A stretch of 64,000 nucleotides of DNA from Lacrimispora algidixylanolytica (GCF_003609635.1 NZ_MCIA01000015.1:62001-126000); one strand, 5' to 3'; positions 17,069 to 27,172 are shown, counted from the first letter of the stretch. Notes: a model not told the origin generated them from the sequence alone. A program made the numbers and translations.

Positions 17069-17911
17069 CTAATTGTAAAGAGCATACATCGTATTGGCAC
17101 CAGCAATACCGTCCGCAGTAAGCCCTTCGCTTGACTGAAAACTTTTAACAGCTGATGTCGTTCCAGCTCCAAAAGTTCCATCTACCCCATTGGGATTAAA
17201 TCCTCGGCAATAGAGCATACCCTGTAGCAGATAAACTGCATTTCCTTTACTGCCGGACGATAAGGTTTTCACTGCCGCCTTAGAACTTGCGCCGAAAATA
17301 CCGTCGGCAGTCACACCAAGAAATCTTTGATAAGCAATCGTTGCAGCTTTCTTTGTATTAGAACCGTAAATACCATCAGCGGTTAATCCAGCGGAATAAT
17401 TGTTATTGAGCCAGGTCTGAAAACTCTTGATTGTACTGTCCCCAGTTGAGCCGCCGCCGCCTCCTGTGTAACGGAGAACATAAGTCCAAGGGCTGTTGTA
17501 GTAAGAACGGGTGCAGATTTCTTTTCCGGTTTGGTCTCCAGTTTGTCCTCCAGTGGTAGTTCCGTTTTCATTTATACTGGCATGTACGATTTTACTGTTG
17601 CCGATATACATGGCAGTATGTCCGCTGGATCCAGTTCTTAGGAGTACATCACCATTTTCTAATCCTTTGCCAGAAGCCAGTGTTATCTTAGAGGTAACGT
17701 CAGAGAACCCACAGTTAAGAAACGGGTTGTACATCGTACCGGTAGCCCCAGCGCCCTTACTTTTCACGGGCACTCCTGCATTTTCCCATGCAGTTATGAT
17801 AGCAGAAGAGCAGTCGTAATCAGGCCCCCACCGATTTGTCTGATCGTAACCGTGTGAGTCGTCATTTGCCAGATTAATCATCCATTGTGTAGCAGTTTCA
17901 ATTTTTCCCAT
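17069..17911 (-). CDS. Phage-type endolysin: Amidase_5/NlpC-P60-like domain plus two peptidoglycan-binding repeats
   Basis: A 280-residue cell-wall hydrolase without a signal peptide, as in phage lysins. The N-terminal catalytic domain (about 1-145) holds the Cys of GPDYDCSSAI (Cys34) and the His in SSGHTAMYIG, followed by KIVHASINENG. This is the pattern of Pal-like Amidase_5 lysins. A GGGGGS linker at about 152 leads to two PG_binding_1 repeats (about 158-215 and 216-280), each with a TADGIYG- or TADGIFG-type turn. GGAGG precedes the ATG. No holin or structural genes are next to it, so it looks like a prophage relic or a domesticated lysin. Confidence 0.87.
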   Translation of the reverse strand: MGKIETATQWMINLANDDSHGYDQTNRWGPDYDCSSAIITAWENAGVPVKSKGAGATGTMYNPFLNCGFSDVTSKITLASGKGLENGDVLLRTGSSGHTAMYIGNSKIVHASINENGTTTGGQTGDQTGKEICTRSYYNSPWTYVLRYTGGGGGSTGDSTIKSFQTWLNNNYSAGLTADGIYGSNTKKAATIAYQRFLGVTADGIFGASSKAAVKTLSSGSKGNAVYLLQGMLYCRGFNPNGVDGTFGAGTTSAVKSFQSSEGLTADGIAGANTMYALYN

Positions 17912-18109
17912 ACCAAAAACCTCCTATTTTAATTTATTTAGTTACAGAAAATCGGACCGTGTTTTCTATATCTAAAGGTTACAGCCAGTGCAGCATGCAA
18001 TACAATGCAATGGTTTTAAGTGCTTTACTAAGGTTAAAATGAATATTGGTTTACAAATCGTTTCCATTTTTCTTTTTTCTTAGTAAATACCTTTAAGGAG
18101 GATTACTTG

Positions 18110-18511
18110 ATGAATGGTAACATAGAAAAAATAGACCAGAAGAAAGCTTTCTTACAATCTTATCAGGCACTCATTGTTTCCATAAAGACATTGGGAAATT
18201 TGTTGGTTCGTCTTGAGGAGGAGCAAAATCAATTGTTTTCTATTCTATCAAGGTTTTCTGGTATAGGTCAGGTGGAGGTGGAAATGTCGGACATATGCTC
18301 TTGTCTTAGAGAGCAGCTTAGGGAAAAGAATCAGATTTGTAAAAGAATTGTGAAAGATGTGAGCCTTATGGACTCTGAAATAGAAAAAGATATCCTATTG
18401 TTAAAATATATCTCTGGATATACATGGGAAGAAATTAGTGAAATGACCAACTATAGTTTAAGACAGGTTTATAACATACATAATCATGCACTGAAACATT
18501 TTTCCATGTAA
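18110..18511 (+). CDS. Phage-type sigma-70 region 4-like regulator (DUF1492/ArpU-like)
   Basis: A 133-residue protein with an N-terminal coiled-coil-like part (about 5-85) and a C-terminal helix-turn-helix, GYTWEEISEMTNYSLRQVYN, resembling sigma factor region 4. Proteins of this type control late transcription in Firmicute prophages. The ATG at 18110 follows AAGGAGG by 8 bases; a TTG one codon earlier is less likely. It diverges from the endolysin gene, which supports a shared phage origin. Confidence 0.78.
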   Translation: MNGNIEKIDQKKAFLQSYQALIVSIKTLGNLLVRLEEEQNQLFSILSRFSGIGQVEVEMSDICSCLREQLREKNQICKRIVKDVSLMDSEIEKDILLLKYISGYTWEEISEMTNYSLRQVYNIHNHALKHFSM

Positions 18512-18525
18512 TAGAGAACACGAAA

Positions 18526-18571
18526 GAGAAAGGAGGCAATAAGGTGTCGAACCCTTACTGCCTCCTTTTCT
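18526..18571. terminator. Bidirectional terminator
   Basis: The arms AGAAAGGAGGCAATAAGG (from 18526) and CCTTACTGCCTCCTTTTCT (to 18571) pair with one mismatch and one bulge around a loop containing GTGTCGAAC. It lies between two converging genes and has T-rich sequence after the right arm. Confidence 0.8.
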
Positions 18572-18584
18572 GATAAAGCTGTGC

Positions 18585-19142
18585 TTATCCAGCTTCATGT
18601 CCAGGTATGCTGTTGTTAATATAAGTATTTCCTTCTAGTTTAGGGAAGCCGGTAACCTTCATATCACGGATGATGGGATAAAGATCCTGATCCTGAGGAA
18701 ATTCAAAATGAAGGGTTTGGTCCTTTCCATAAAATGTGGCTTCGGTGCCGTCTCCTGTGAAGAAAGCAGTACTAGTTGGATAAATAACCGTACTCTCATT
18801 GGTGGCCATAACCGTTTCAGATATAGCAAAATCAAAAGACGTATCAGTAATGTTACTGATTATGATCTCACAATATACAAATGGAGATTCTGTCGCTGGA
18901 ATATCCACATATTTGTAGACACCTTCATCAAAATAAGATCCTTCATATAATTGAACATTTGATTTTACCTGCTCAGTTTCGGTGGGCTTTTGGGTTACGC
19001 TAATTGATGGAACAGCTACGCTTGTTGCTTGCTCCGTGGTGTTTTCTATTGTCTGGGTCGTTTGGTTCGTCTCGTTTGCACACCCACTTAACAGGAGTCC
19101 AGTGGATAGACAAAAACATGCAAAAACAGTTCTTTTATTCAT
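18585..19142 (-). CDS. Secreted lipoprotein of unknown function
   Basis: A 185-residue protein with a lipoprotein signal: basic MNKRT, a hydrophobic stretch and the lipobox LLLSGC, so it is anchored on the outer face of the membrane. The ATG at 19142 is preferred because GAGGTG precedes it and the signal then has normal length. A Thr-rich linker (about 23-55) precedes a compact beta-rich domain with VYKYVDIPATESPFVYCEI. That domain resembles uncharacterised domains common in Lachnospiraceae; no enzymatic motif is visible. Confidence 0.75.
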   Translation of the reverse strand: MNKRTVFACFCLSTGLLLSGCANETNQTTQTIENTTEQATSVAVPSISVTQKPTETEQVKSNVQLYEGSYFDEGVYKYVDIPATESPFVYCEIIISNITDTSFDFAISETVMATNESTVIYPTSTAFFTGDGTEATFYGKDQTLHFEFPQDQDLYPIIRDMKVTGFPKLEGNTYINNSIPGHEAG

Positions 19143-19589
19143 CTTTTTCACCTCATAAAATAGATAGTTAGGTCTAAATGCCATAGTAAGTACTCATGGA
19201 AAGCAGCAGTTTTGCTTGAAAATGGGGGATTAACTAACGATACAATTACTTAGATTAAAAATAATGATGACTAATTTAAACCTAATTTCCTGCTATTATA
19301 TCTTTATTTTAAAGTAAAAGCAAATGTGTGTGACAAAATCCTTCTTCCAAAGACTAACCCATTACAAAATTGATTATTTATTCAAAACCTAAATTCTTGC
19401 AATACTATTTGTTTATTATCAACAAATCTTGACGGAAGCATAATATCGTAATAAATAGTTATCCATAAGCTTAAATTATTTTGTTAAAGCAATGAATGAG
19501 CGAAAGAATAGAAATGGGAGACCAAGAATGATAGTTTCGATTTCCCATTTCTATCTATGATATGATTACTAGGTTAGGATTTGTTATTG
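19143..19589. other. AT-rich intergenic region
   Basis: No gene is supported here. It contains the upstream region of the lipoprotein gene and an inverted repeat at 19508-19554 near the 3' end of the serine hydrolase gene. Nothing else stands out. Confidence 0.5.
19508..19554 (-). terminator. Long-loop inverted repeat after the serine hydrolase gene
   Basis: ATAGAAATGGGA (19508-19519) and TCCCATTTCTAT (19543-19554) match perfectly over 12 bp with a 23-base loop. It lies downstream of the minus-strand gene ending at 19590 and may end its transcript, although no strong T tract follows. Confidence 0.45.
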
Positions 19590-20567
19590 TCAAATTTCAA
19601 ACATCGGCTCAATATATCCCTTAATAAATTCTATTCGATCTTTAGCTTCCGGTATAAAAAGAGAAGCAATCGAAATAACCATTTGATTCTTGGTATTCAC
19701 ATAAATTATATTTCCGCCGTCTCCCATAGCTGCATAGCTATTCTCATCAATAAGCCACCAAAGATAGCCATAGGCGAGATTCCCCCATTGAACGCAGCAA
19801 CTATGTTCCCTCGTGCTTTCAGACATCCATTCGGCCGATACAATCTGCTTGTCATTCCAAACCCCGTTATTTAGATATAATTGGCCTATTTTCGCCATCT
19901 CGACAGGTGTCAGGAAAAGCCCCCAGCCTGCCGTGTTCAATCCTTTTGGATCAACAGCCCAGCCACTGGTGTTTTTATCACTCATAACGGCGAAATGTTC
20001 TTCTTTATTCCTTAGCACAATATTGCTAGGTACATTGATTCCCAAGGGAGAGAATAGTTTTTCTGTAGCAAAATCCAGTATGGAGCGTCCGGTCGCTTTT
20101 GCAAGGATTCCTGATAGAAGGTGGGTTCCTCCAACAGCGGAATAATTAAATTCCCCAATAGAACCATCCCCTCCTAATAGATCAAGCGCATCTTGAATTG
20201 GGTTCTGGCTTGCAAAAAACTTCTCGTATGGTTCTGTCTTATATTTATAAGGAGCTGTCATAGTGAGTAAATTTTTAATTGTAATCTCTTGAATTGTTTT
20301 TTTACCTGCATTAACGGTGTAATACGGGAAAAAGTCCAATACCCTCTGATCAACACTTTTGATGTCACCCTCATCAATGGCAATACCAATTAATGTGGAA
20401 ACAATACTTTTTGTCACTGAGTAGATATGAATGGGATTATCAACAGTATATTCATTGAAATAGTTCTCATATACTTTTGTACCATTTTTTTGAATCACCA
20501 GGCCTGTGATATTACTGTAGTCTTTGTTTATTATTTTATCTAGCTCTTTGATTTTTTCTTGATTCAT
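19590..20567 (-). CDS. Serine hydrolase of the beta-lactamase class C family
   Basis: A 325-residue penicillin-binding-protein-like hydrolase. The SxxK motif is in YSVTKSIVS near residue 54, and EFNYSAVGGTHLLSG supplies the tyrosine motif near 143. A GYLWWLIDENSYAAMGDGGN stretch replaces the KTG region. No signal peptide is visible, so it probably works in the cytoplasm on an ester or amide, as many 6-aminohexanoate-dimer hydrolase or esterase-like relatives do. Resistance to beta-lactams is not implied. GGAGG lies upstream of the ATG. Confidence 0.82.
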   Translation of the reverse strand: MNQEKIKELDKIINKDYSNITGLVIQKNGTKVYENYFNEYTVDNPIHIYSVTKSIVSTLIGIAIDEGDIKSVDQRVLDFFPYYTVNAGKKTIQEITIKNLLTMTAPYKYKTEPYEKFFASQNPIQDALDLLGGDGSIGEFNYSAVGGTHLLSGILAKATGRSILDFATEKLFSPLGINVPSNIVLRNKEEHFAVMSDKNTSGWAVDPKGLNTAGWGLFLTPVEMAKIGQLYLNNGVWNDKQIVSAEWMSESTREHSCCVQWGNLAYGYLWWLIDENSYAAMGDGGNIIYVNTKNQMVISIASLFIPEAKDRIEFIKGYIEPMFEI

Positions 20568-20754
20568 ATAATTATTTTCCTCCTATTTAGTTATGAAGGA
20601 TATCCTTGACTAAAGGATAAATCCATTAAAAATCAATTGCAAGCCTTATTTTAAAAGAAACATGGAAGATATAATTTTTTCTCAAGTTGAATGATTTATT
20701 TTAGTTCAGTTTATTGAATTTATTCGATTTTTTAAAAGTCATGATAATCAAAAC

Positions 20755-20787
20755 ATAAAAAAGGAAAACCTTTCTCAAAGTTTTCCT
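20755..20787 (-). terminator. Intrinsic terminator of the HIT gene
   Basis: AGGAAAAC (20762-20769) and GTTTTCCT (20780-20787) form an 8-bp stem. Read on the minus strand the hairpin is followed by a run of T (plus-strand A run at 20756-20762), a classical rho-independent terminator. Confidence 0.75.
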
Positions 20788-20830
20788 CATCTTAATATTC
20801 TGAATTATTTTGCTGAAATCATTTGTTATT

Positions 20831-21292
20831 CTACTTGATAAAATAATCTTTTAATATCTGAGCGTATTCTAAGCGTTCTTCTGGCTTTGTATTCTGCCTG
20901 TTTGTCTTATATAAATTGTCGTTCTTATACCTAGGAAACACATGAAGGTGATAATGCCATACATCTTGATTTCCGCAAGGTTCATTATGCTGTCTGGAAG
21001 ATACTCCATCACATTTATACGTTTCTTTTAATGCGAGAGCGATTTCTCTTTCTAAATCATGTATCCGGTAAGAGAGTCGAGATGGGAGGTCATATAAGTT
21101 CTCTATATGCTCATTAGGAATTATGATGACATGACCCTTGTTGTTTTTCCACCAACAGGATGAAATAAATGCAGTAACGTAGTTATCTTTATATATAATA
21201 TCATTCTGTTTTGTATATATATGTTCGCTCTCTACACCGTCAACTATTTGACAAAAGGGACAGACGTATCCTTCTGGTGCGTGATTATACAT
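20831..21292 (-). CDS. HIT-family nucleotide-binding protein
   Basis: A 153-residue histidine-triad protein. The triad HYHLHVF near residue 116 follows the H-phi-H-phi-H pattern. An N-terminal CPFC ... HIYTKQ region is typical of the HIT/galactose-1-phosphate uridylyltransferase-like group and may bind zinc with a later His. Such enzymes hydrolyse nucleoside phosphoramidates or dinucleotides in the cytoplasm. GGAGG precedes the ATG. The gene stands alone with its own terminator. Confidence 0.88.
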   Translation of the reverse strand: MYNHAPEGYVCPFCQIVDGVESEHIYTKQNDIIYKDNYVTAFISSCWWKNNKGHVIIIPNEHIENLYDLPSRLSYRIHDLEREIALALKETYKCDGVSSRQHNEPCGNQDVWHYHLHVFPRYKNDNLYKTNRQNTKPEERLEYAQILKDYFIK

Positions 21293-21992
21293 AGCGTACC
21301 TCCAATTTGATTTACAAATTTATATAAATAATTTTAATATTAGCATACGAAACATATGTGAAAAATTCAAGTATATAACTTTATATAAATCAGGCAGAAT
21401 AAAAAGAATCATTTGGCCCAATTTTCAAACATTTTTATAGAGAACAACGTGTTTTGCCATAGTATCAGTACAAATGAAAGCATTTGCATAGATCAGTTCG
21501 TGGTAAATGGTAATTATGTAAGTAATTACTATTGCGGTTATAAAGAAAGGATAAGATAAGCTAACTAAAATAGAGAAAAATATGTTGAAAATTACAAATA
21601 GAATCGGATTTATTACATACAATTAGCTTTTTGATGATAAAGTGATAAATTAATATTGAGCAACAGATGGATGAGTTGAATAAATATTAGTTAAATGGCT
21701 AAATAATACAGCAATTACAAAGATAACCATAAGCCATAGCATATGTATTTACTCATACACCATTGTATTTCATTATACGACTAATAAAACACTTAACATA
21801 TACAATAATTAGACACATAATTACGGACAAGAAAGGAGTAAGAAGTTTTCATTGGAACTTTCAATTCATACAGATAGGTGGATTTTATCCTGTAAAAAAA
21901 CGAAAAAGGAGGGGAGAAGCGAGGGGTGTTACGCAGGTAAGGATCTGGCTAACGAAGGAATTGTTAGATAAAAACTATGAGGAGGTTATAGT
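21293..21992. other. 700-base AT-rich region before the GH48 gene
   Basis: No supported gene. Two short open frames here (minus 21425-21622, hydrophobic; plus 21763-21996) lack ribosome binding sites or overlap the cellulase start and are not called. The stretch probably contains the cellulase promoter and leader; a convincing -35/-10 pair was not found. Confidence 0.5.
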
Positions 21993-24900
21993 ATGATGCA
22001 TAAGGATTTATTTAAAGGTAACAAGCTAACTTGCCAGGTTCATGTTCATGCTTTTTTAACCAGAGAAAGGAGAAAACGTATTGCTAAGCTATTGATAGCA
22101 GCTATGGTTTTACCTAGCATTCTATCTACAGGCTTCGGACCTTCGATGCAAAGTCATGCAGCCGAAAGCAAAGCAAAAGCGACAGCAACAGACGAATATC
22201 AAAACCGATTTTTAGAACTAAGAGAGGATATTACAGATCCGAAAAATGGGTATTTCAGCCCGAAGGGGATTCCATACCATTCTGTTGAGACATTGAATGT
22301 GGAGGCTCCGGATTATGGACATGTAACTACCAGTGAAGCTTTTAGTTATTATATATGGCTGGAGGCTATGTATGGTAAATTCTCAGGAGATTTCAATGAA
22401 TTCAAAACTGCCTGGGATAAAGCAGAAACGTACATGATCCCGACGGAAAAAGATCAGCCCGAATCCAGTATGAGTAAGTATTCCGCTAGCAAACCTGCTA
22501 CCTATGCCCCGGAATTTGAATTACCGGACAAATATCCTGCACCATTAAACTCAGGTGCAGCGGTTGGTGTTGATCCGATTAACAGTGATCTGGTTTCAAC
22601 CTACGGTAAGGGTACTATGTATGGAATGCATTGGTTGTTAGATGTTGATAACTGGTATGGTTTTGGAAGCAGAGCTGATGGTGTCACATCTCCATCCTAC
22701 ATCAATACATTCCAGAGAGGCAAAGAGGAATCTGTGTTTGAGACAGTTCCACAGCCATGCTGGGACGCAATGAAATTTGGTGGCAAGAATGGCTATCTTG
22801 ATCTTTTTACAGGAGACAGCAACTATGCAGCTCAGTTTAAATATACGGATGCACCAGATGCAGATGCCAGAGCCATTCAGGCAACTTATTGGGCAGACGA
22901 ATGGGCGAAAGACCATGGCGTTAATCTTGGAACTTATGACAAGAAAGCCAGTAAAATGGGTGACTATTTAAGATATTCCATGTTTGATAAATACTTCAGA
23001 AAAATTGGTTCTCCTACCGTAGCAGGTACCGGATATGATGCAGCAACTTACCTGATGTCCTGGTATTATGCATGGGGTGGTGGAGTAAACGCTGACTGGT
23101 CATGGAAAATCGGTAGCAGCCATAATCACTTTGGTTATCAGAATCCAATGGCAGCCTGGATTTTATCAGAAGATAGTAAATTAAAACCTCAATCACAAAA
23201 TGGAGCCAGAGACTGGGGAAAGAGCCTTGACAGGCAGCTTGAATTCTATCAGTGGCTGCAGACTTCCGAAGGTGCAATTGCAGGCGGAGCTACAAACTCT
23301 CAGAATGGCCGCTATGAAGCATTGCCAGCCGGATTATCAACCTTCTATGGTATGGGTTATGATGCCAACCCTGTTTATGCAGATCCAGGAAGCAATACCT
23401 GGTTTGGATTCCAGGCATGGTCCATGCAGCGTGTCGCTGAATTATATTATAAGACGGGAGATGCCAGAGCGAAAGACCTTTTGGATAAATGGGTAGGCTG
23501 GATTAAGACAGTAGTAAAACTTAATAGTGATGGATCCTTTGAAGTTCCAAGCGGTCTTGATTGGTCTGGACAGCCTGACACATGGACCGGAACTTATACC
23601 GGAAATCCAAAACTCCATGTAAAAGTTACTAGTTACAGTACAGACCTTGGAGTCTCAGGTTCTCTTGCAAATGCGTTACTGTACTATAGCAAAGCATCAG
23701 GTGATGACGAATCAAGAGTATTGGCTAAGGAACTGTTAGATCGTATGTGGACGTCATACAGAGATGATAAGGGTATCGCGATACCAGAAAAAAGAGCTGA
23801 CTACAAGCGGATCTTTAATCAGGAAATCTTTATCCCAGCCGGTTGGACAGGAAAAATGCCTAATGGCGATGTAATCAAACCTGGCGTTAAATTTATTGAC
23901 ATTCGTTCTAAATACAAAACTGATCCAGATTATCAGAAGCTGCTCACTGCCTATAATAATAATACAGATCCGGTATTTACTTATCACCGTTTCTGGGCAC
24001 AGTGTGATATTGCTATTGCAAATGGTGTTTACTCTCTCCTTTTTGGTGAGGGCAATGAACCCGTAAATAATTCTGCAATTACTCCTATCACAGCAGTCTT
24101 TGATAAGAATCTTACAAAACAAAAAGATGTATCAGTAGAACTTACTTTAAATGGTAATACCTTTACTGGAATTAAAGATGAAAGCACTGTTTTAACAGAA
24201 GGTACCGATTATACGGTAACTGGCACAACAGTGAAACTGTCTAAAGATTATTTGGCAGATAAGAGTGTTGGTGAGTTAAAGCTTACCTTTGATTTTAGTA
24301 AGGGCGTTGATCCGACACTTACGGTATCAATTACAGATACCACATTAGGTGGAACCATTTCACCAACCACAGCCACCTTTGATAAGAATATTGAGAAGCA
24401 GGCTGATATCGTAACTACCTTAGATAAGGCTGGAAATACTCTAAAAGGCATTAAACTGGGAGGCCTTCAGTTAGTTGAAGATGTAGATTATACAATATCA
24501 GGAAGCACAGTTACATTCTTAAAAGATTCTCTGGCTGGTCTTAAGAAAGGGACCTATAAAATCGTATTTGATTTAAGTGCAGGAACAGATCCAGTGTTGA
24601 CTCTGACTGTAGTAGATACTTCCGTTTCACAGGGTAGTATTAAGGTACAGATGTTTAATATAACGTCGGCAGAACAGACCAATTCTTTGAGCCCGAAAAT
24701 TAAGCTCGTCAATACTGGTACAAGCAGCATCAATCTTTCTGATGTTAAACTTAGATATTACTATACGGCTAATGGAAATGTAGGTCAAAGCTTCTGGTGT
24801 GACTGGTCTTCAATTGGCAGCAGCAATATTACAGGATCCTTTGTTAAGTTGTCTAATGCTGAGACAGATGCCGATCATTATCTGGAAATCGGATTTACAT

Positions 24901-25085
24901 CTGGAGCAGGAGATCTGGCAGCAGGACAATCCGTAGAGATACAGACGAGAGTAACTAAAAATGACTGGACCAATTATGACCAAACAGATGATTATTCATT
25001 CGCAGGTACCGGAACTGGTTATATGGATTGGTCTAAAGTTACAGGATATATCTCTGACAGCCTAAATTGGGGAGAGGAGCCATAA
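21993..25085 (+). CDS. Secreted GH48 cellulase with two X2 modules and CBM3
   Basis: A 1030-residue secreted cellulase. A long signal region with [19 protein letters not shown] ends near AESKA (about residue 55). The GH48 catalytic domain spans about 67-690, with [16 protein letters not shown] carrying the likely catalytic Glu and later [20 protein letters not shown]. Two Ig-like X2 modules follow (about 694-782 and 785-875; PTTATFDKN type). A C-terminal CBM3 (about 880-1030) binds crystalline cellulose. No dockerin is present, so the enzyme is free rather than cellulosomal. GH48 enzymes release cellobiose processively and mark true cellulose degraders. GAGGAGG lies 7 bases before the ATG. 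Confidence 0.95.
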   Translation: MMHKDLFKGNKLTCQVHVHAFLTRERRKRIAKLLIAAMVLPSILSTGFGPSMQSHAAESKAKATATDEYQNRFLELREDITDPKNGYFSPKGIPYHSVETLNVEAPDYGHVTTSEAFSYYIWLEAMYGKFSGDFNEFKTAWDKAETYMIPTEKDQPESSMSKYSASKPATYAPEFELPDKYPAPLNSGAAVGVDPINSDLVSTYGKGTMYGMHWLLDVDNWYGFGSRADGVTSPSYINTFQRGKEESVFETVPQPCWDAMKFGGKNGYLDLFTGDSNYAAQFKYTDAPDADARAIQATYWADEWAKDHGVNLGTYDKKASKMGDYLRYSMFDKYFRKIGSPTVAGTGYDAATYLMSWYYAWGGGVNADWSWKIGSSHNHFGYQNPMAAWILSEDSKLKPQSQNGARDWGKSLDRQLEFYQWLQTSEGAIAGGATNSQNGRYEALPAGLSTFYGMGYDANPVYADPGSNTWFGFQAWSMQRVAELYYKTGDARAKDLLDKWVGWIKTVVKLNSDGSFEVPSGLDWSGQPDTWTGTYTGNPKLHVKVTSYSTDLGVSGSLANALLYYSKASGDDESRVLAKELLDRMWTSYRDDKGIAIPEKRADYKRIFNQEIFIPAGWTGKMPNGDVIKPGVKFIDIRSKYKTDPDYQKLLTAYNNNTDPVFTYHRFWAQCDIAIANGVYSLLFGEGNEPVNNSAITPITAVFDKNLTKQKDVSVELTLNGNTFTGIKDESTVLTEGTDYTVTGTTVKLSKDYLADKSVGELKLTFDFSKGVDPTLTVSITDTTLGGTISPTTATFDKNIEKQADIVTTLDKAGNTLKGIKLGGLQLVEDVDYTISGSTVTFLKDSLAGLKKGTYKIVFDLSAGTDPVLTLTVVDTSVSQGSIKVQMFNITSAEQTNSLSPKIKLVNTGTSSINLSDVKLRYYYTANGNVGQSFWCDWSSIGSSNITGSFVKLSNAETDADHYLEIGFTSGAGDLAAGQSVEIQTRVTKNDWTNYDQTDDYSFAGTGTGYMDWSKVTGYISDSLNWGEEP

Positions 25086-25154
25086 GTTTATCTTAGAAAT
25101 ACAAGATAGAAGTATAGTCTGAACGGTATATGGATTATGATCATAAAAAGAATG

Positions 25155-25192
25155 TGGGCAACTTCGAATTAGCGAAGTTGCCCATGATTTTT
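25155..25192 (+). terminator. Terminator after the GH48 gene
   Basis: TGGGCAACTTCG (25155-25166) and CGAAGTTGCCCA (25173-25184) form a perfect 12-bp stem with a 6-base loop, followed by TGATTTTT. Confidence 0.85.
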
Positions 25193-25203
25193 AGTGGTGG
25201 TGA

Positions 25204-25428
25204 TTAACTTGAAATTCTATTGTTTTTGAGAAGATCTTCACGAGAAATCAATAGTCTTTTTTTGCGTACAAATTCCATTAAAGGTATCCCTTGATTGTTA
25301 GCAAAGATTCTACAAAAATGAAATACAGAATACCCCACATGATTTGCGATTCGTTCTGATGTCAATTCATCTATTATATTCGTCTCGATGAAGTGTATAC
25401 TTTGTTCTATTGCCTCATTATAATTCAA
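25204..25428 (-). pseudogene. Truncated AraC-family regulator
   Basis: The 74-residue product has the first AraC helix-turn-helix (LTSERIANHVGYSVFHFCRIF) and the start of the linker helix, then stops after LLKNNRISS. A complete regulator would continue with a second helix-turn-helix and usually an effector domain. The stop lies 20 bases from the cellulase terminator, so a deletion probably removed the rest. A TTG start with AAGGTGG upstream is plausible. It is likely non-functional; a one-HTH fragment would bind DNA poorly. Confidence 0.7.
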
Positions 25429-25754
25429 TGAACCACCTTGCCTTTCCTCCGTACGGTAACTACATTATATCAACAATTTTAAATGATTGCTGTTCCTGTT
25501 TTGCTATCACTTTGGTTAATAATATAAAAGTGCTAATATGTGTAAATTTCATTAGTTATCGATTGTAAAAGACAAGAAAGACTTTGTGGGGATTTATCAG
25601 CGGTTTGAATTTGACCATTTTACGCTCCAGTTCCTTCATAACTAGATGGCTAGACATAGTTCTTACCTGTTATTCCATTGCATTCACAATAACAATCCAT
25701 TACAATACTTTTAACCACGATGTTTGTTAATATGGAATAGCAGGAGGTAAAACA
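25429..25754. other. Intergenic region with no supported feature
   Basis: A 326-base AT-rich stretch between the AraC fragment and the next gene. Apart from the AGGAGGTAA ribosome binding site at its end, no gene, repeat or clear promoter is seen. Confidence 0.5.
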
Positions 25755-26300
25755 TTGAGTTCATGTACCTATATTGCTTCAAATACTCCGCTTCCGGAAG
25801 TGAAAAACCCCCATTGCAAATCGATGTCTGTGAACGAAGCATTGTCTATGGGAATGATCGTGCCAGATTTTTTGTTAAATTCAGACAGCAATAGGGATGC
25901 ACCCGGCGTAATCTTGTGGTTGGATACCGAAACCAAATTAGATACTGAGCTAGGAGCCTTAGTTGATGGCGATTTCGATGATGATCTAGCGATTCTGATA
26001 TTGGACGGTGATACTGACGATATATATACCGAAAAAAAATACAAGGCCTATATGGAATGGACCTGCACAAAGGGACGATCACAAAAAGTAATTGAATATA
26101 TAAGAGAACAGCTAACATATACAGATGAAATTGAAATATGGAACATTTGGAAGGGAAGCGAAAGCAGACCTCAAATAGATAAACGCTTAATTTCTATTGA
26201 AGCGTTCACTTCTGATGATTTAGTCTGTTTTGAAAACTCGGATGTATTCTCCCAGCCTTCAACACAGTATTGTCTTGTCATCACGAAGGAATCAATATAA
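25755..26300 (+). CDS. Uncharacterised 181-residue protein
   Basis: A soluble acidic protein starting at a TTG directly after AGGAGGTAA. It begins MSSCTYIASNTPLPEVKNPH and contains an acidic stretch DGDFDDDLAILILDGDTDD, then EWTCTKGRSQKVIEYIREQL. Similar proteins with a CTYIAS-like start occur widely in Firmicutes without known function. No catalytic motif, membrane segment or signal is visible. It is followed by a DUF3885-like gene, a pairing that recalls immunity-type gene arrays, but no toxin gene is present. Confidence 0.65.
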   Translation: MSSCTYIASNTPLPEVKNPHCKSMSVNEALSMGMIVPDFLLNSDSNRDAPGVILWLDTETKLDTELGALVDGDFDDDLAILILDGDTDDIYTEKKYKAYMEWTCTKGRSQKVIEYIREQLTYTDEIEIWNIWKGSESRPQIDKRLISIEAFTSDDLVCFENSDVFSQPSTQYCLVITKESI

Positions 26301-26404
26301 TTTCCAATCAAAAGGCACTGCTTCTATATTAAATATAGGTTCTACAGAATGTTGATTCAAAAACTATAAATAATAAATTGAAATCGGAAAGCCAAGGGAT
26401 ACAT

Positions 26405-27016
26405 ATGACACCAAAGGAAACGCTTCAAAGAATTTTAGAACAGCACAATCAACCCTCAAACACACCGGATGACGTGCTATTTAATATGATTTTCCCCTAT
26501 TGCATATACAAGGATTTAGCAAAGGGCAGTCCCTACTCGGATGATGGAGTGAACAAAACTTATGTAACAAGGTGTATGGATATTTCCTCTGAAATATATC
26601 GTAGCCTGAATTTCGGATCAAAACTTCTTGTAGTATATGAAGCCTGTTATAGCAAAAACGAGAAAGAGGAAATTCAATTTGTAGAAAGCTGCCTCAATGG
26701 AGTAAAGAAAAAGGAGGCATACTCGTTTTCATGGAAGTCCCCCCATATGGATGAGACCTATCCCGCCGCACTTGCTTGCAATCGTGAAGTATATAATTGC
26801 ACTCGCATACTGTACGAAGCAGAGAATATTGATGTACAACGTTTGTTTTTGGAAATCATTCTATCTGACATCGGCGGTAAATATGAATTAGCATCTAAAA
26901 TATTTATTATTGACACGACAACAGGCTGTATATTTCATCTTTTTGATGACAGAGGCTTATGGGTCAGTGGATTGGAAGGAATGTATTTTCCGCAGCTCGG
27001 TGAGGGCCTTTTATAA
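26405..27016 (+). CDS. DUF3885-like protein
   Basis: A 203-residue soluble protein. The ATG at 26405 is preferred because AAGGGA lies just upstream; an in-frame TTG 27 bases earlier has no such site. The C-terminal CIFHLFDDRGLWV resembles the YHxYDDRG signature of DUF3885. No function is known for the family. Together with the preceding gene it may be a small accessory locus. Confidence in the domain name is moderate. Confidence 0.6.
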   Translation: MTPKETLQRILEQHNQPSNTPDDVLFNMIFPYCIYKDLAKGSPYSDDGVNKTYVTRCMDISSEIYRSLNFGSKLLVVYEACYSKNEKEEIQFVESCLNGVKKKEAYSFSWKSPHMDETYPAALACNREVYNCTRILYEAENIDVQRLFLEIILSDIGGKYELASKIFIIDTTTGCIFHLFDDRGLWVSGLEGMYFPQLGEGLL

Positions 27017-27140
27017 AAAATCCACCTTTAAAGTCCTGCCGGAGAGTGAGATAGAGCGATAAGGTTATCAGGTTTTCTGGAAAGAATGGCATTGGAGAAA
27101 ACATATAAAATAGAAAATAAGATCCTTCCAAGGTACGAAT

Positions 27141-27172
27141 GCTCGACTATTTTTCAGTCGGGCTTTTTTGTT
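27141..27172 (+). terminator. Intrinsic terminator
   Basis: GCTCGACT (27141-27148) pairs with AGTCGGGC (27156-27163), one G-U pair, followed by TTTTTTG. It ends the DUF3885-like transcript and isolates the hyp operon. Confidence 0.85.

Noticed and set aside
21425-21622. Small hydrophobic minus-strand frame
   Set aside because: No ribosome binding site, and AT-rich intergenic DNA often gives such hydrophobic frames.
21763-21996. 77-codon frame ending at the GH48 start
   Set aside because: No ribosome binding site at its start and no known domain; the overlap with the cellulase ribosome binding site argues for leader sequence.
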